Below are positions 44,177 through 52,929 of a stretch of DNA of 55,053 nt, piece by piece (position 1 is the stretch's first letter; each line of letters starts with the position of its first letter). The position numbers and the translations under genes were made by a program. The stretch is from Bacteroidota bacterium (GTDB lineage: Bacteria; Bacteroidota; Bacteroidia; Chitinophagales; LD1): contig JAOQAO010000187.1 of the NCBI GenBank assembly GCA_025963485.1, positions 1 through 55,053 on the forward strand, given 5' to 3'. The notes under the pieces are model-generated. The model was not told the DNA's origin, made no database searches, and was given only the letters and a program-made list of their open reading frames with translations.

Positions 44177-46093
44177 ATGGAACACAGTTATTATTATCTC
44201 ATCGCGACCGGTATCGCGATCGTTTTGAGCTTTATTTTCTACCGCCTTATCTTTCGCCTTTTTGGTATCATTATTATTCCCGAGAACCGTATCGGTCTTG
44301 TCACCGTAAAATATGTACTTTGGGGAGAGCACAAAAAACTTCCTGAAGGCCGGATCATAGCAACCAAAGGCGAGGCCGGTTACCAGGCACAGACATTAGC
44401 TCCCGGTATTTATTTCTGGTTTTGGGTTTGGCAGTATGATGTGTTGCTCCAGCCGCTCACAGTCATACCAAACGGTAAGATAGGCCTGCTGCTCGCACGC
44501 GACGGTAAGCAACTTCCCACAGGGCAAATTCTTGCGCGTCATGTGGACTCGGATTCGTATCAGGATGCAGAGAAGTTTCTCAATAATGGAGGATCCAAAG
44601 GCCGTCAGGCTGCGATACTACAGGCAGGTTCATACAGGATCAATACGTTCCTCTTTGAGATCATGGTGACAGAGATCTCCACCATACAGGATAACATGGT
44701 CGGTATAGTAACCACACTCGACGGTGTGCAGATCGATCAGGGACAAATAGCAGGTAAGGTAATACCCGGTCACAATAACTTCCAGGATGCAAATGCATTC
44801 CTTAATGAAAGTGGCAGACGTGGACTGCAGGAGCAGGTGATACTCTCTGGGTCATATGCGCTTAATCCCTGGTTTGCCAAAGTGGAAGAAGTAAAGATGA
44901 CGGAGATACCGATCGGATACGTCGGCGTCATCATCTCCTATGTGGGAGAAGAAGGCCAGGACCTGAGCGGTGTGGAATTTAAACACGGCAATATAGTGGC
45001 TAAAGGCTATAAGGGTGTATGGGCCGAACCATTTGGTCCGGGCAAATATCCTTTGAATCCATTCATCATGCGCACAGAACTGGTGCCTACTACAAACCTG
45101 GTACTCAACTGGGCCACTGCACGCACTGAGTCCCATCAGCTGGATAAAAACCTGTCGACTATCACTGTAAGGTCCAAGGACGGATTCCCATTCAATCTGG
45201 ATGTGTCACAGATCATCCACATACCTAATACACAGGCACCAAAAGTGATCGCCCGCTTTGGGAATATGAACAACCTGGTATCGCAGGTATTGGAACCTAC
45301 GATCGGCAACTACTTCCGCAACTCAGCCCAGGATAGTGATGTGATTGCCTTCCTCGGTACTCGCAAAGAAAGGCAAGAGTCGGCAAAAAGCCACATCGGC
45401 ACAGTACTAGAACAGTATAATGTCTACGGTGTCGATACGCTGATAGGAGATATCGTACCGCCTGAATCACTGATGAAAACGCTGACAGACCGCAAGATAG
45501 CCGAAGAACAAAAGGTGACATACGATACCCAAAAAATGGCACAGGAGACCAGGCAGGCGCTGGAGAAAGAAACGGCTATCGCCGATATACAAAAGGATAT
45601 CGTAAAGGCTGACCAGGGTGTCGTGATCGCTAAGCGCATAGCGGATGCCGCAGTGGAGAAAGCAACCGGTGAAGCCAACTCAGTAAGGCTCCAATCCAAC
45701 GCGGAAAGCGATAAGATGAAGATCATCGCCCAGGCAGAGGCACAGCGTACTAAAATGCTCGCAGAAGCGAACTCAGAACAAGTGCGCCTCATGGCAAACG
45801 CTGAGGCTGAGAAGATCGCCAAGACCGGATCAGCGGAAGCAGAGAAGATCCTCGCTATCGGTAAGTCTAATGCTGAATCATATAAACTGTCAGTAGAAGC
45901 GATGGGTGGCAATAACTTCACCCAACTGAAAGTGACAGAAGCTATAGGCATGAACAAGATCAAGGTCATACCAGATGTGCTGATCACAGGAGTAGCTGAC
46001 GGAGCTAATAGCTCGATCAGTGGCCTGCTCGGTATGGAGCTGATGAAACAGATATCAGAAAAGAGAACAGCTGAGGCTAAGGCTGAAAAGTAA
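44177..46093 (+). CDS. SPFH (flotillin-like) protein with four vault-like repeats
   Basis: 638 residues. A membrane helix (about 7-33), then four tandem repeats of about 65-70 residues: each starts with a form of IPxxxIGLV (34, 98, 170 and 243), and continues GxxLPxGxI, xYQDAxxFLNxGGxKGxQxxIL, GxYxINPF. The middle two are the clearest. The SPFH domain follows (about 305-440: VRSKDGFPFNLDVSQIIHIP), then a long charged coiled coil (about 440-570, many EAEKI and AEAQR) and a Gly-rich end (SSISGLLGMELMKQ). The repeats resemble those of the major vault protein, which also has an SPFH-type shoulder. It is probably a membrane-attached, cage- or raft-forming scaffold. Function unproven. Confidence 0.88.
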   Translation: MEHSYYYLIATGIAIVLSFIFYRLIFRLFGIIIIPENRIGLVTVKYVLWGEHKKLPEGRIIATKGEAGYQAQTLAPGIYFWFWVWQYDVLLQPLTVIPNGKIGLLLARDGKQLPTGQILARHVDSDSYQDAEKFLNNGGSKGRQAAILQAGSYRINTFLFEIMVTEISTIQDNMVGIVTTLDGVQIDQGQIAGKVIPGHNNFQDANAFLNESGRRGLQEQVILSGSYALNPWFAKVEEVKMTEIPIGYVGVIISYVGEEGQDLSGVEFKHGNIVAKGYKGVWAEPFGPGKYPLNPFIMRTELVPTTNLVLNWATARTESHQLDKNLSTITVRSKDGFPFNLDVSQIIHIPNTQAPKVIARFGNMNNLVSQVLEPTIGNYFRNSAQDSDVIAFLGTRKERQESAKSHIGTVLEQYNVYGVDTLIGDIVPPESLMKTLTDRKIAEEQKVTYDTQKMAQETRQALEKETAIADIQKDIVKADQGVVIAKRIADAAVEKATGEANSVRLQSNAESDKMKIIAQAEAQRTKMLAEANSEQVRLMANAEAEKIAKTGSAEAEKILAIGKSNAESYKLSVEAMGGNNFTQLKVTEAIGMNKIKVIPDVLITGVADGANSSISGLLGMELMKQISEKRTAEAKAEK

Positions 46094-46113
46094 CAGTCTT
46101 TGATATAAATATG

Positions 46114-46149
46114 AGCGCAGCATTTGAAATATAGTGCTGCGCTTTTTAT
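46114..46149 (+). terminator. Intrinsic terminator after the SPFH gene
   Basis: agcgcagca ... tgctgcgct 9-bp stem, 12-nt loop, followed by tttttatattt. Confidence 0.85.
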
Positions 46150-46158
46150 ATTTATAGA

Positions 46159-46872
46159 ATGGCACTCCCAAACATTATTGGTTCCTATTTGAATGACCTG
46201 CTGCTATTGGCATTTCCTAATAACTGTCTGGCTTGCAGCGGCTCACTGATGACCGATGAGAAAGATATTTGCTTTAGTTGTATTGATTCATTCCCCGAGA
46301 CTCATTATCATCTGTCTGCTGATAATCCAGTAGCGCAACACTTCTGGGGACGTGTACCTTTAGCGCATGCAGCATCTTATCTGTACGTCCGCGACGGCAA
46401 TATGACGCAGACGATGATTCATCAACTGAAATACAAAGAGAAAAAGAAGATCGGGGTCAAACTAGGGAGGTTATATGGATATAAGATGAAACAAGCTGAG
46501 AGCCTGTTTCCAAAGATAGACCTGATAGTGCCAGTACCTCTTCATGCGAATCGAAAAAACCAACGTGGGTATAATCAGAGTGATGTGTTCGCTCAGGGGC
46601 TGTCGGAGATACTGGAGGTACCGTATGAGCCTAACGTGATGAAGCGAGTGGTAGAAACAGTATCTCAAACCAAGCGCTCGCGCTATGAGAGATGGGAGAA
46701 CGTGGAAGGCATCTTTGAACTATCAGAACCGGATAAGATAAAGGGGAAACATATCCTGCTAGTAGATGACGTCATCACTACCGGAGCGACGATAGAATCA
46801 TCTGTGACTACTCTGCTCAAGGGGGAAAATGTAACAGTAAGTGTAGCTACCATAGCTACTGCCGGCAGGTAA
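46159..46872 (+). CDS. ComF-family phosphoribosyltransferase-like protein
   Basis: 237 residues. An N-terminal zinc-finger-like cluster (CLACSGSLMTDEKDICFSC), then the mid-domain LKYKEKKKIGVKLGRLYGY, IVPVPLHANRKNQRGYNQSD and the PRPP-binding loop ILLVDDVITTGATIESS. ComF proteins are needed for DNA uptake in naturally competent bacteria; other members are of unknown use. It has its own start 66 nt after the SPFH stop, beyond a terminator. Confidence 0.93.
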   Translation: MALPNIIGSYLNDLLLLAFPNNCLACSGSLMTDEKDICFSCIDSFPETHYHLSADNPVAQHFWGRVPLAHAASYLYVRDGNMTQTMIHQLKYKEKKKIGVKLGRLYGYKMKQAESLFPKIDLIVPVPLHANRKNQRGYNQSDVFAQGLSEILEVPYEPNVMKRVVETVSQTKRSRYERWENVEGIFELSEPDKIKGKHILLVDDVITTGATIESSVTTLLKGENVTVSVATIATAGR

Positions 46873-46873
46873 T

Positions 46874-46908
46874 AAAAAAAAGGTGCGGGGTTACTCCTCC
46901 CCGCACCT
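46874..46908 (-). terminator. Intrinsic terminator of the T9SS cargo gene
   Basis: Minus strand: aggtgcgggg, 8-nt loop, ccccgcacct, then seven T. It separates two convergent genes. Confidence 0.88.
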
Positions 46909-46936
46909 AAACATATCAATCAGTACAATGAAAAAA

Positions 46937-48136
46937 CTATTTAGCAGCGCAGAACTTGCCTGTGGCTATTGATCTCCCTTCTGCATTCCTGACCGAATAG
47001 ATGTAGATGCCATCGGAGAGAGAACCATCCAGCCTGACCTTCATCAAATCCCTATTCATAGTGAATAAAGTTTTTTCAATTATCCTTCCAGCGACGTCTT
47101 GTATCCTTATCTCAGCTGGTTTTGAATTTTGCGTTAATGCTATCATGAACTCAGTCCCGGTGACAGGATTTGGATAGATAACAGATGTCAGATCGCTGGA
47201 GTTGATATCATCGATACCTGTAGCGACCGGCAGCTCAGTATTCAGATATACTCCACCGTTTGAGTACAAAGTACTGAATGTATTGTCTGTAAAATTGAAG
47301 AGCATTTGATAGTTGAATGATCCTTCGCGATAGAATACTATCCTGTTATATATAGGACCGGATGCTTGCCCCTGAGTGATACCAAATGCAGAGGTAAGCG
47401 TAGGAGGTGCCGGAGAGCCGCCCACATACAGACTGTCCAAACAGTATTGAGTGATCCTGTCCTGCAGTATGGGGATACTGGTATTGAACCCGGCCTGAGC
47501 GGGTAACTGCAGGGTGCCCCAGCCTATGACGGTATCCTGGCGGTTGAAGTAAAAAGCCTGCTGCATAGGTGTATGGTTTAGCGAAGCGGATGATACGCTC
47601 AGCTCCATATTTACTACATGGCGCAGGGAACTCTGCCATGCACTATTGCCAGTAGCGGGAAAAGCCACTACAGGCCTCGGTGTGGCGGGATAGTAGATCA
47701 CATTGTCCAGTACATAGAGCGTATCTGAATTGTTGCCGGTGAATGCTCCCAGGCCATAGGCCTGAGCCGGCACATGGATACCGATCATCTCAGATCCGGC
47801 TGCGGTGGTGGTATAGTACTGGTCAAATTTATAGCCTACCGATGGCGTCAGCCCCTTGACCAGATCGCGCACTACGAACTGTGCAGCCGGAAAATCAGGA
47901 TCGGAGCTGACAGCCTGATAGGTATTGTAGTACACAGTGCCGGACGTAGTATTGATGCTGGAGTAGTTCCAGGTCTGGCTGCTACCCGATGTCGGGATAG
48001 CGCCGACCTCGCTGGAGACATCCACTATCCTCACGGAGTCTGTAGGGAGTGGATAGGTAGTTTGATCCAATGTGATCTGGCAGTAGGCCGGGATAGCCGC
48101 TGCAGCAAGGAAGAGTGATGTAAGGACTTTTTTCAT
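46937..48136 (-). CDS. T9SS-secreted protein of unknown function
   Basis: 399 residues. Signal peptide (MKKVLTSLFLAAAAIPAYCQ), a beta-rich middle of about 300 residues starting ITLDQTTYPLPTDSVRIVDV with no recognised domain, and a C-terminal type A sorting domain (about 320-399: IYPNPVTGTEFMIALTQNSK, IRIQDVAGRII, SDGIYIYSVRNAEGRSIATG). It is exported by T9SS. It has no coding neighbours in the same direction and a strong terminator. Confidence 0.85.
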   Translation of the reverse strand: MKKVLTSLFLAAAAIPAYCQITLDQTTYPLPTDSVRIVDVSSEVGAIPTSGSSQTWNYSSINTTSGTVYYNTYQAVSSDPDFPAAQFVVRDLVKGLTPSVGYKFDQYYTTTAAGSEMIGIHVPAQAYGLGAFTGNNSDTLYVLDNVIYYPATPRPVVAFPATGNSAWQSSLRHVVNMELSVSSASLNHTPMQQAFYFNRQDTVIGWGTLQLPAQAGFNTSIPILQDRITQYCLDSLYVGGSPAPPTLTSAFGITQGQASGPIYNRIVFYREGSFNYQMLFNFTDNTFSTLYSNGGVYLNTELPVATGIDDINSSDLTSVIYPNPVTGTEFMIALTQNSKPAEIRIQDVAGRIIEKTLFTMNRDLMKVRLDGSLSDGIYIYSVRNAEGRSIATGKFCAAK

Positions 48137-48324
48137 GACAGTATTTGGGTTAGTGATTTAATACTGCAAAGGAACAATGTGGGATCGGTTGGGTTTCTAC
48201 TAATAAAATACGTATGGTTGGTTTCTATAGCAACAGCAATGTTTTTGGCCCACGACAGATGGTACTAAAAAAATACTAGGGTGTTCTTTTATTGTTTGAA
48301 GGCGCGTACATTAGAGCAATTAAT
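48137..48324. other. Divergent intergenic region
   Basis: 188 bp between the T9SS cargo gene and the TPR-LuxR gene. TTCCTTTGC on the minus strand (about 48168-48176) is one base off the -7 consensus for the cargo gene. No clear plus-strand promoter was seen. Confidence 0.4.
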
Positions 48325-49938
48325 ATGAAAGATCAAGATAAATATGACGATGACCCTATCCTCCTGGAGAAGGTGTCCTTTACTGAGTGCCGCAGCATAC
48401 TGGCCGGCCAGCTCAAAGAGCTGTCGAAAGGTGGCAGCGAAAAAATAAAGATGATCCTCATGGCCCGGCTCGCGATGGCAGAGATGGGCCTGGGCAATAT
48501 GACTGAAGCAGAAAAACTGATCGATAAGTGCCGCAACCACATACTGGAATACGGGCCGCAGAAAGAACGCGGATATGTGACTTTCCTGATAGCAGTGCTG
48601 CTCAGCGCGCAGGCTGACTATGAAAAAGGAATGCCTATGGCCCTCAAAGCGCTGCATATATTCACGACGCTGGATATACCGGTATTTGAGATGAGGGCTC
48701 TCATCATGTGCGGGAGGTACTGTATGCGGCTCCATATGACCGACGAGGCTATAGAATATATGAACAGGGCGATAGAGATCAGCCGCAGTCTCGAGGACAG
48801 TGCGCAGACTATACTCTGTATGTTCAACCTGAATGATATCAAATCAGAAGTGTTGCCACAATCAGAAACGATCAGGAATGCAGAACAGCTCGTGAAACAC
48901 ATGACAGATACTATCGGCGATGCACCGTCCTATATGAAAGCCAATGTCTATGAGAACGCCGCGCGGGTAAATATCAGGGGCGGCCAGGTGAAGCGCGCAA
49001 AGGTCTATGCCAAAGTAGCCGACGATATCAGAGCCATGCTAAAGGAGGACAACGCCACACTGATGCCGGACTACTATATAATGCATGCTATGATCAGCGC
49101 TGTGGACGATGATGAGCGCGGGATGCTGGCATATACTGACACGTGTATCTCGCTCTGCCGAAAACAGAAGATCATCCTGGCAGCGCTACAGGCCTATGAG
49201 ATCAGGTTCAAATATTACCTCCGTCATGGCCAGCCCGACCTCGCAAAAAAATACCTGGACAAGGCAGCGGCTATGGCGCCGGGAGAAGAGAACCACCTAT
49301 TCGCAAGTATCCTCAGCCAATGCTATAGCGACTACTACAAAGCAACAGGCGATGCAAATAATGAGCTGAAGTACACTAAGAAATCGTATGAATATAAAAT
49401 GCATGCGCAGCAACTGGTGCTCACACACCGGATCAAACACCTGAACGCAATACACGAGCTGGAAATAAAGGAAAAAGAAAACGAGATCATGAAAAAGGAA
49501 CTCAACATCAAAAGCCAGGAACTCAACCTATCCAACCACTACCTGCAGCAGAGAAATGACCTGCTCGGCGACCTGAAGGAAAGCATCAATTCACTCAAAA
49601 AAGAGAACTCGCAAAGGGAGGTGATCTTCCAGACCCTCTTCCGGAAGATAGATATGGCCTTCAACAAGGAGGAGAATGAGAAAAACCTGTTCAAGGAAAA
49701 GTTTGATAAGGCTCATACGGATTTTATCCGGAACCTGAGCAATGAATATCCGAAGTTGAGTGTGACGGAGTGCAGAGTTTGTGCGCTGCTGCATTCTGGT
49801 TTTAATACAAAGGAGATCGCTACTCTGCTGTCAACTACAGAAAGGAATATAGAAACACACCGGCTGCATGTCAGAAAGAAAATGAACCTGAAGAGGAATG
49901 ACAATCTGAACCTGGTGCTGGCGTCGATAAAATTCTAA
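48325..49938 (+). CDS. TPR-containing LuxR-type transcriptional regulator
   Basis: Start taken as the ATG at 48325 (MKDQDKYDDDPILLEKVSFT); the frame from 48292 begins at TTG. 537 residues: helical TPR-like array (about 30-390), a coiled coil (about 390-450, ELEIKEKENEIMKKELNI), then a LuxR/GerE HTH at the C-terminus (about 478-537: LSVTECRVCALLHSGFNTKE, ERNIETHRLHVRKKMNLKRN). There is no membrane segment, so it is a cytoplasmic regulator; the TPR part probably binds a partner or signal. Bacteroidota use this TPR-coiled-coil-HTH layout often. It borders the AT-rich ATPase module but faces it. Confidence 0.9.
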   Translation: MKDQDKYDDDPILLEKVSFTECRSILAGQLKELSKGGSEKIKMILMARLAMAEMGLGNMTEAEKLIDKCRNHILEYGPQKERGYVTFLIAVLLSAQADYEKGMPMALKALHIFTTLDIPVFEMRALIMCGRYCMRLHMTDEAIEYMNRAIEISRSLEDSAQTILCMFNLNDIKSEVLPQSETIRNAEQLVKHMTDTIGDAPSYMKANVYENAARVNIRGGQVKRAKVYAKVADDIRAMLKEDNATLMPDYYIMHAMISAVDDDERGMLAYTDTCISLCRKQKIILAALQAYEIRFKYYLRHGQPDLAKKYLDKAAAMAPGEENHLFASILSQCYSDYYKATGDANNELKYTKKSYEYKMHAQQLVLTHRIKHLNAIHELEIKEKENEIMKKELNIKSQELNLSNHYLQQRNDLLGDLKESINSLKKENSQREVIFQTLFRKIDMAFNKEENEKNLFKEKFDKAHTDFIRNLSNEYPKLSVTECRVCALLHSGFNTKEIATLLSTTERNIETHRLHVRKKMNLKRNDNLNLVLASIKF

Positions 49939-49998
49939 AATAAGAAGTGTTGCTTCGATAGCGACAACAGGCAGATAAAATTACGTACTAGCATTACA

Positions 49999-50688
49999 CT
50001 AAGGAAATAACCTCCTAAGTTCTTCGCAGAATAAATATAAGCTATGATTATAGTCTTCCGCCTTTTGGCGATCCTTTTTTCTTGTCAAACGGCCACTAAG
50101 AAAAATAGAAGACTCAAAGGCACCATTATTAGACTTAAGTGATTTATAGAGCTTGAGGCTTTTAGAATTCATGAAGGTTTTTAATCTTATTGCTAATTGA
50201 TTTTTAGGATCATTAATTGAGCTTGTATCTAGTCTTAAAGAATCATCCAGCAAAGCAATAACCCACGCTTCTATTTCTTCTATAGCTATGGCGTGGGTAA
50301 CATTACAGTTTGGAATCGTTCCTAACCAATTTGTAATTTGGCCTATTACAAGATTTCGCAAGCCAGTTGAATAATTTTCTAAATCTGCATTTTCCTTAAG
50401 CGGTCTGGCTATTCCATAATCCTCACATTCAGCGGTGTCTATATGGACAATCAACAATTTATCCTCATTGGGAAATAAAGAAAAAAACTTATCTACTTCG
50501 GTTTTGTCTATACACTCTTGTCTAACAATATTCCAATTGCTAAAGGCATCATCATCACCATCGGTTGCATCTTCTTTAGGTCTAATAAATTTAATGTCAT
50601 CTGATGAATCAATCGGCACCAATTTGGTAACTATATTGCATATCACCCCACAATCGTCCCAACCCTCAGCAATGATACCAACTTTCAT
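49999..50688 (-). CDS. DUF4276-like (TOPRIM-type) effector candidate
   Basis: 229 residues. It starts KVGIIAEGWDDCGVICNIVT, with a Glu at 8 as in TOPRIM motif 1. An acidic group follows at LLIVHIDTAECED (Asp84, Glu87) and the DUF4276 hallmark AIAIEEIEAWVIALLDDSL is at about 133-151. These features fit DUF4276, a family often encoded beside AAA ATPases in putative defence loci. The gene starts 5 nt after the ATPase stop, so the pair is one operon. AT-rich composition differs from nearby genes. A metal-dependent nuclease or nucleotide-cleaving role is inferred, not shown. Confidence 0.7.
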   Translation of the reverse strand: MKVGIIAEGWDDCGVICNIVTKLVPIDSSDDIKFIRPKEDATDGDDDAFSNWNIVRQECIDKTEVDKFFSLFPNEDKLLIVHIDTAECEDYGIARPLKENADLENYSTGLRNLVIGQITNWLGTIPNCNVTHAIAIEEIEAWVIALLDDSLRLDTSSINDPKNQLAIRLKTFMNSKSLKLYKSLKSNNGAFESSIFLSGRLTRKKDRQKAEDYNHSLYLFCEELRRLFP

Positions 50689-50693
50689 GAGAG

Positions 50694-51935
50694 TTACATT
50701 ATCGGATTTAATCCACCTATATAATCTTCAATGAAAAGTTCAGACAATTTGTATTTCTTGTCTGTGGTTGGCTTGGCTTCAACTCTTTGAACAATTGTAT
50801 GACCTTTAAGATTTCTCCTTACAACAAATAATCTTTGCTCTGGATCCTTCAAATTTAATCCGTCCAAAATTGCGGGGCTCTGAGTTGCTATTAACACCTG
50901 CTTATTCTTAATCACTGAAATTTTTGCAATAGCTTTAACCAAATTTTCGCAGAGCCTAGGATTTAAGGTGTTTTCTATATTATCTATCGCGAAAAAACCT
51001 GGTGTAATCTCGCTGACCATTAGAGCCAAGTAGAACATAGCATGTAAGGCACCTTCGTTTGTATTCTCTGCGGATAAGATAGCATTACCTCTTTTCATGA
51101 ATTTGTCCTGCAAATACAAAAGTGATTTTGACCTACCTATCTTGTGACCTTCAAATTTAAGGGCGTTATCACTATCTATAAAAAAATCTTTTAGCCAATC
51201 AATGAATTTATGCTGCTTAAGTAATTGAATATCTTGCTCCTTAAAAGAAGATAGCAAAATATCCAATCCTTCTCCAGAAACACCTAACGGGCGAGTATAA
51301 TTTTCACCTGAATTAATTCCACGCAATACATTTGTCTGAATATTGAATATTACATAATTAATCAACCTTGTATATTGCTTAACTATCTCTTGCTGATAAA
51401 TTCTTTTGGTGATTAATGGGCGTTCCTCTTTTATAAATTTATCGACTTGCTGTCTAATTATGCCATCTAATTCTTTTTTAGAAAGTGTTTTAGCTTCTTT
51501 TTTTAGTTTTTCAGCGACCTGACTTTGGAGTGCTTCCCGGGTAAATATTTTTTCATAAATACTTGTTAACCTATTCAACTGATCCTCCTCAGCTTGGTCA
51601 ATCCAGTCCCCAAAAATGTTATCTGCTTCAGAACAGCTTAATCGACTTTCAATCTTTTCGTCTTCATCACCTGTCAGACTTAAAATAATAGACCCTTTAG
51701 ACTTCAATCCTGTAAAAGAATTTATTGTCAAATTGGGTTTTGCTACGCGAACACCTTTATTAAATAATGTTTGAGGATTGAGTTGATTTCCTTTGGCTGC
51801 ACTCATCATTGCCAAAGCTTCTAAAATATTACTCTTACCGCTTCCATTTGCTCCGATAAAAACATTTATCCTACCAAGCTGAATTTTTACGTCAACAATG
51901 GATTTAAAGTTCTGTATAGTTAATTCGCGAAACAT
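50694..51935 (-). CDS. AAA_21/OLD-like ABC-type ATPase, defence candidate
   Basis: 413 residues. N-terminal RecF/SMC-like start FRELTIQNFKSIVDVKIQLG, Walker A GANGSGKS (28-35), a charged helical insertion (about 105-190), a degenerate signature region (ILSAENTNEGALHAMFYL), Walker B FFAIDNIENTLNP (about 314-326) and switch ATQSPAILDGL (350-360). The usual Walker-B catalytic Glu (DE) is Asn here (D318-N319), but a Glu lies at 321. There is no C-terminal TOPRIM domain of OLD; the separate DUF4276 gene may fill that place. The layout resembles two-gene ATPase+TOPRIM systems such as PARIS. About one third GC in a sampled line, against 45% in a neighbouring gene. Confidence 0.82.
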   Translation of the reverse strand: MFRELTIQNFKSIVDVKIQLGRINVFIGANGSGKSNILEALAMMSAAKGNQLNPQTLFNKGVRVAKPNLTINSFTGLKSKGSIILSLTGDEDEKIESRLSCSEADNIFGDWIDQAEEDQLNRLTSIYEKIFTREALQSQVAEKLKKEAKTLSKKELDGIIRQQVDKFIKEERPLITKRIYQQEIVKQYTRLINYVIFNIQTNVLRGINSGENYTRPLGVSGEGLDILLSSFKEQDIQLLKQHKFIDWLKDFFIDSDNALKFEGHKIGRSKSLLYLQDKFMKRGNAILSAENTNEGALHAMFYLALMVSEITPGFFAIDNIENTLNPRLCENLVKAIAKISVIKNKQVLIATQSPAILDGLNLKDPEQRLFVVRRNLKGHTIVQRVEAKPTTDKKYKLSELFIEDYIGGLNPIM

Positions 51936-51969
51936 AATTGAATTATCCTTAAAGATAAAGAAGTTTTCT

Positions 51970-52920
51970 TTACTTGTTATTCCTATTGAGGTACTTGGAG
52001 ATCAGATAGCTATTCCTATCTGAAGCAGAGCGTGAGACGAGCTCTGCTAGAAAGCCAGCAAGAAACAACTGTACACCAACGATGATAGCAAGTAAACCCA
52101 TGTAGAATAATGGTCTCTCTGTCATGCGGTAAACCTCGAAGACGAATTTGGCCATGGTGAGGTAGACGGTGATCATAAATCCTATGAGAAAACACAATAC
52201 TCCGAGACCTCCGAACAAGTGCATAGGGCGTTTGGAAAAGCGGGTCATAAATGATACCGACAACAGGTCCAGCAATCCAAAGAGGAAGCGTTCGATGCCG
52301 AATTTGGTCACGCCGTATTTGCGAGCCTGGTGCTGGACTATCTTCTCCCCTATCTTGTCATAACCTGCCCGCTTAGCCAGGATGGGTATATAGCGGTGCA
52401 TTTCGCCGTATATCTCTATGCTCTTTACGACCTCATTGCGATAGGATTTCAGGCCGCAGTTGAAGTCGTGAAGATTGCCAATGCCAGATGCTACACGCGC
52501 GGCCCAATTGTACAGCTTAGTAGGAATTGTCTTGGTGATCGGGTCAAAGCGTTTTTGCTTCCAGCCGGATACAAGATCGAATCCATCCTGCACGATCAGG
52601 CGGTAGAGTTCCGGTATTTCATCCGGTGAATCCTGCAGATCGGCATCCATGGTAATGACCACATCGCCCTGCGCTTCGCCGAAGCCTACATTCAGAGCGG
52701 CGGATTTGCCATAGTTGCGGCCAAACTTGATACCTCTAAGTGTAGGATAAGTGGAAGACAGTTGTTCTATCACAGACCATGACTTATCCTTGCTGCCATC
52801 GTCCACCATGATGACCTCATAGCTGAAGCTATGCTCACGCATGATGCGGTCTATCCAGGACATGAGCTCCGGGAGAGATTCTTCTTCGTTATACAATGGC
52901 ACTACTACTGATATCTGCAT
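51970..52920 (-). CDS. Family 2 glycosyltransferase, polyprenyl-phosphate type
   Basis: 316 residues. GT-A domain with VVVPLYNEEESLPELMSWID, VDDGSKDKSW, NYGKSAALNVGF, and the DxD-type DADLQDSPDEIP, all as in dolichyl/undecaprenyl-phosphate sugar transferases (DPM1/GtrB-like). Two C-terminal membrane helices (about 235-255 and 270-295) complete the usual form. It moves a sugar from a nucleotide donor to polyprenyl phosphate at the inner membrane. Substrate not determined. The DUF4199 gene is 9 nt upstream, so the two are probably one unit with the dihydroorotase-like gene. Confidence 0.93.
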   Translation of the reverse strand: MQISVVVPLYNEEESLPELMSWIDRIMREHSFSYEVIMVDDGSKDKSWSVIEQLSSTYPTLRGIKFGRNYGKSAALNVGFGEAQGDVVITMDADLQDSPDEIPELYRLIVQDGFDLVSGWKQKRFDPITKTIPTKLYNWAARVASGIGNLHDFNCGLKSYRNEVVKSIEIYGEMHRYIPILAKRAGYDKIGEKIVQHQARKYGVTKFGIERFLFGLLDLLSVSFMTRFSKRPMHLFGGLGVLCFLIGFMITVYLTMAKFVFEVYRMTERPLFYMGLLAIIVGVQLFLAGFLAELVSRSASDRNSYLISKYLNRNNK

Positions 52921-52929
52921 TGGTATCCT

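Noticed and set aside
49939..51969. Insertion-sequence ends or att repeats flanking the ATPase module
   Set aside because: No matching direct or inverted repeats were found by eye on the two sides, and no transposase or integrase is present.
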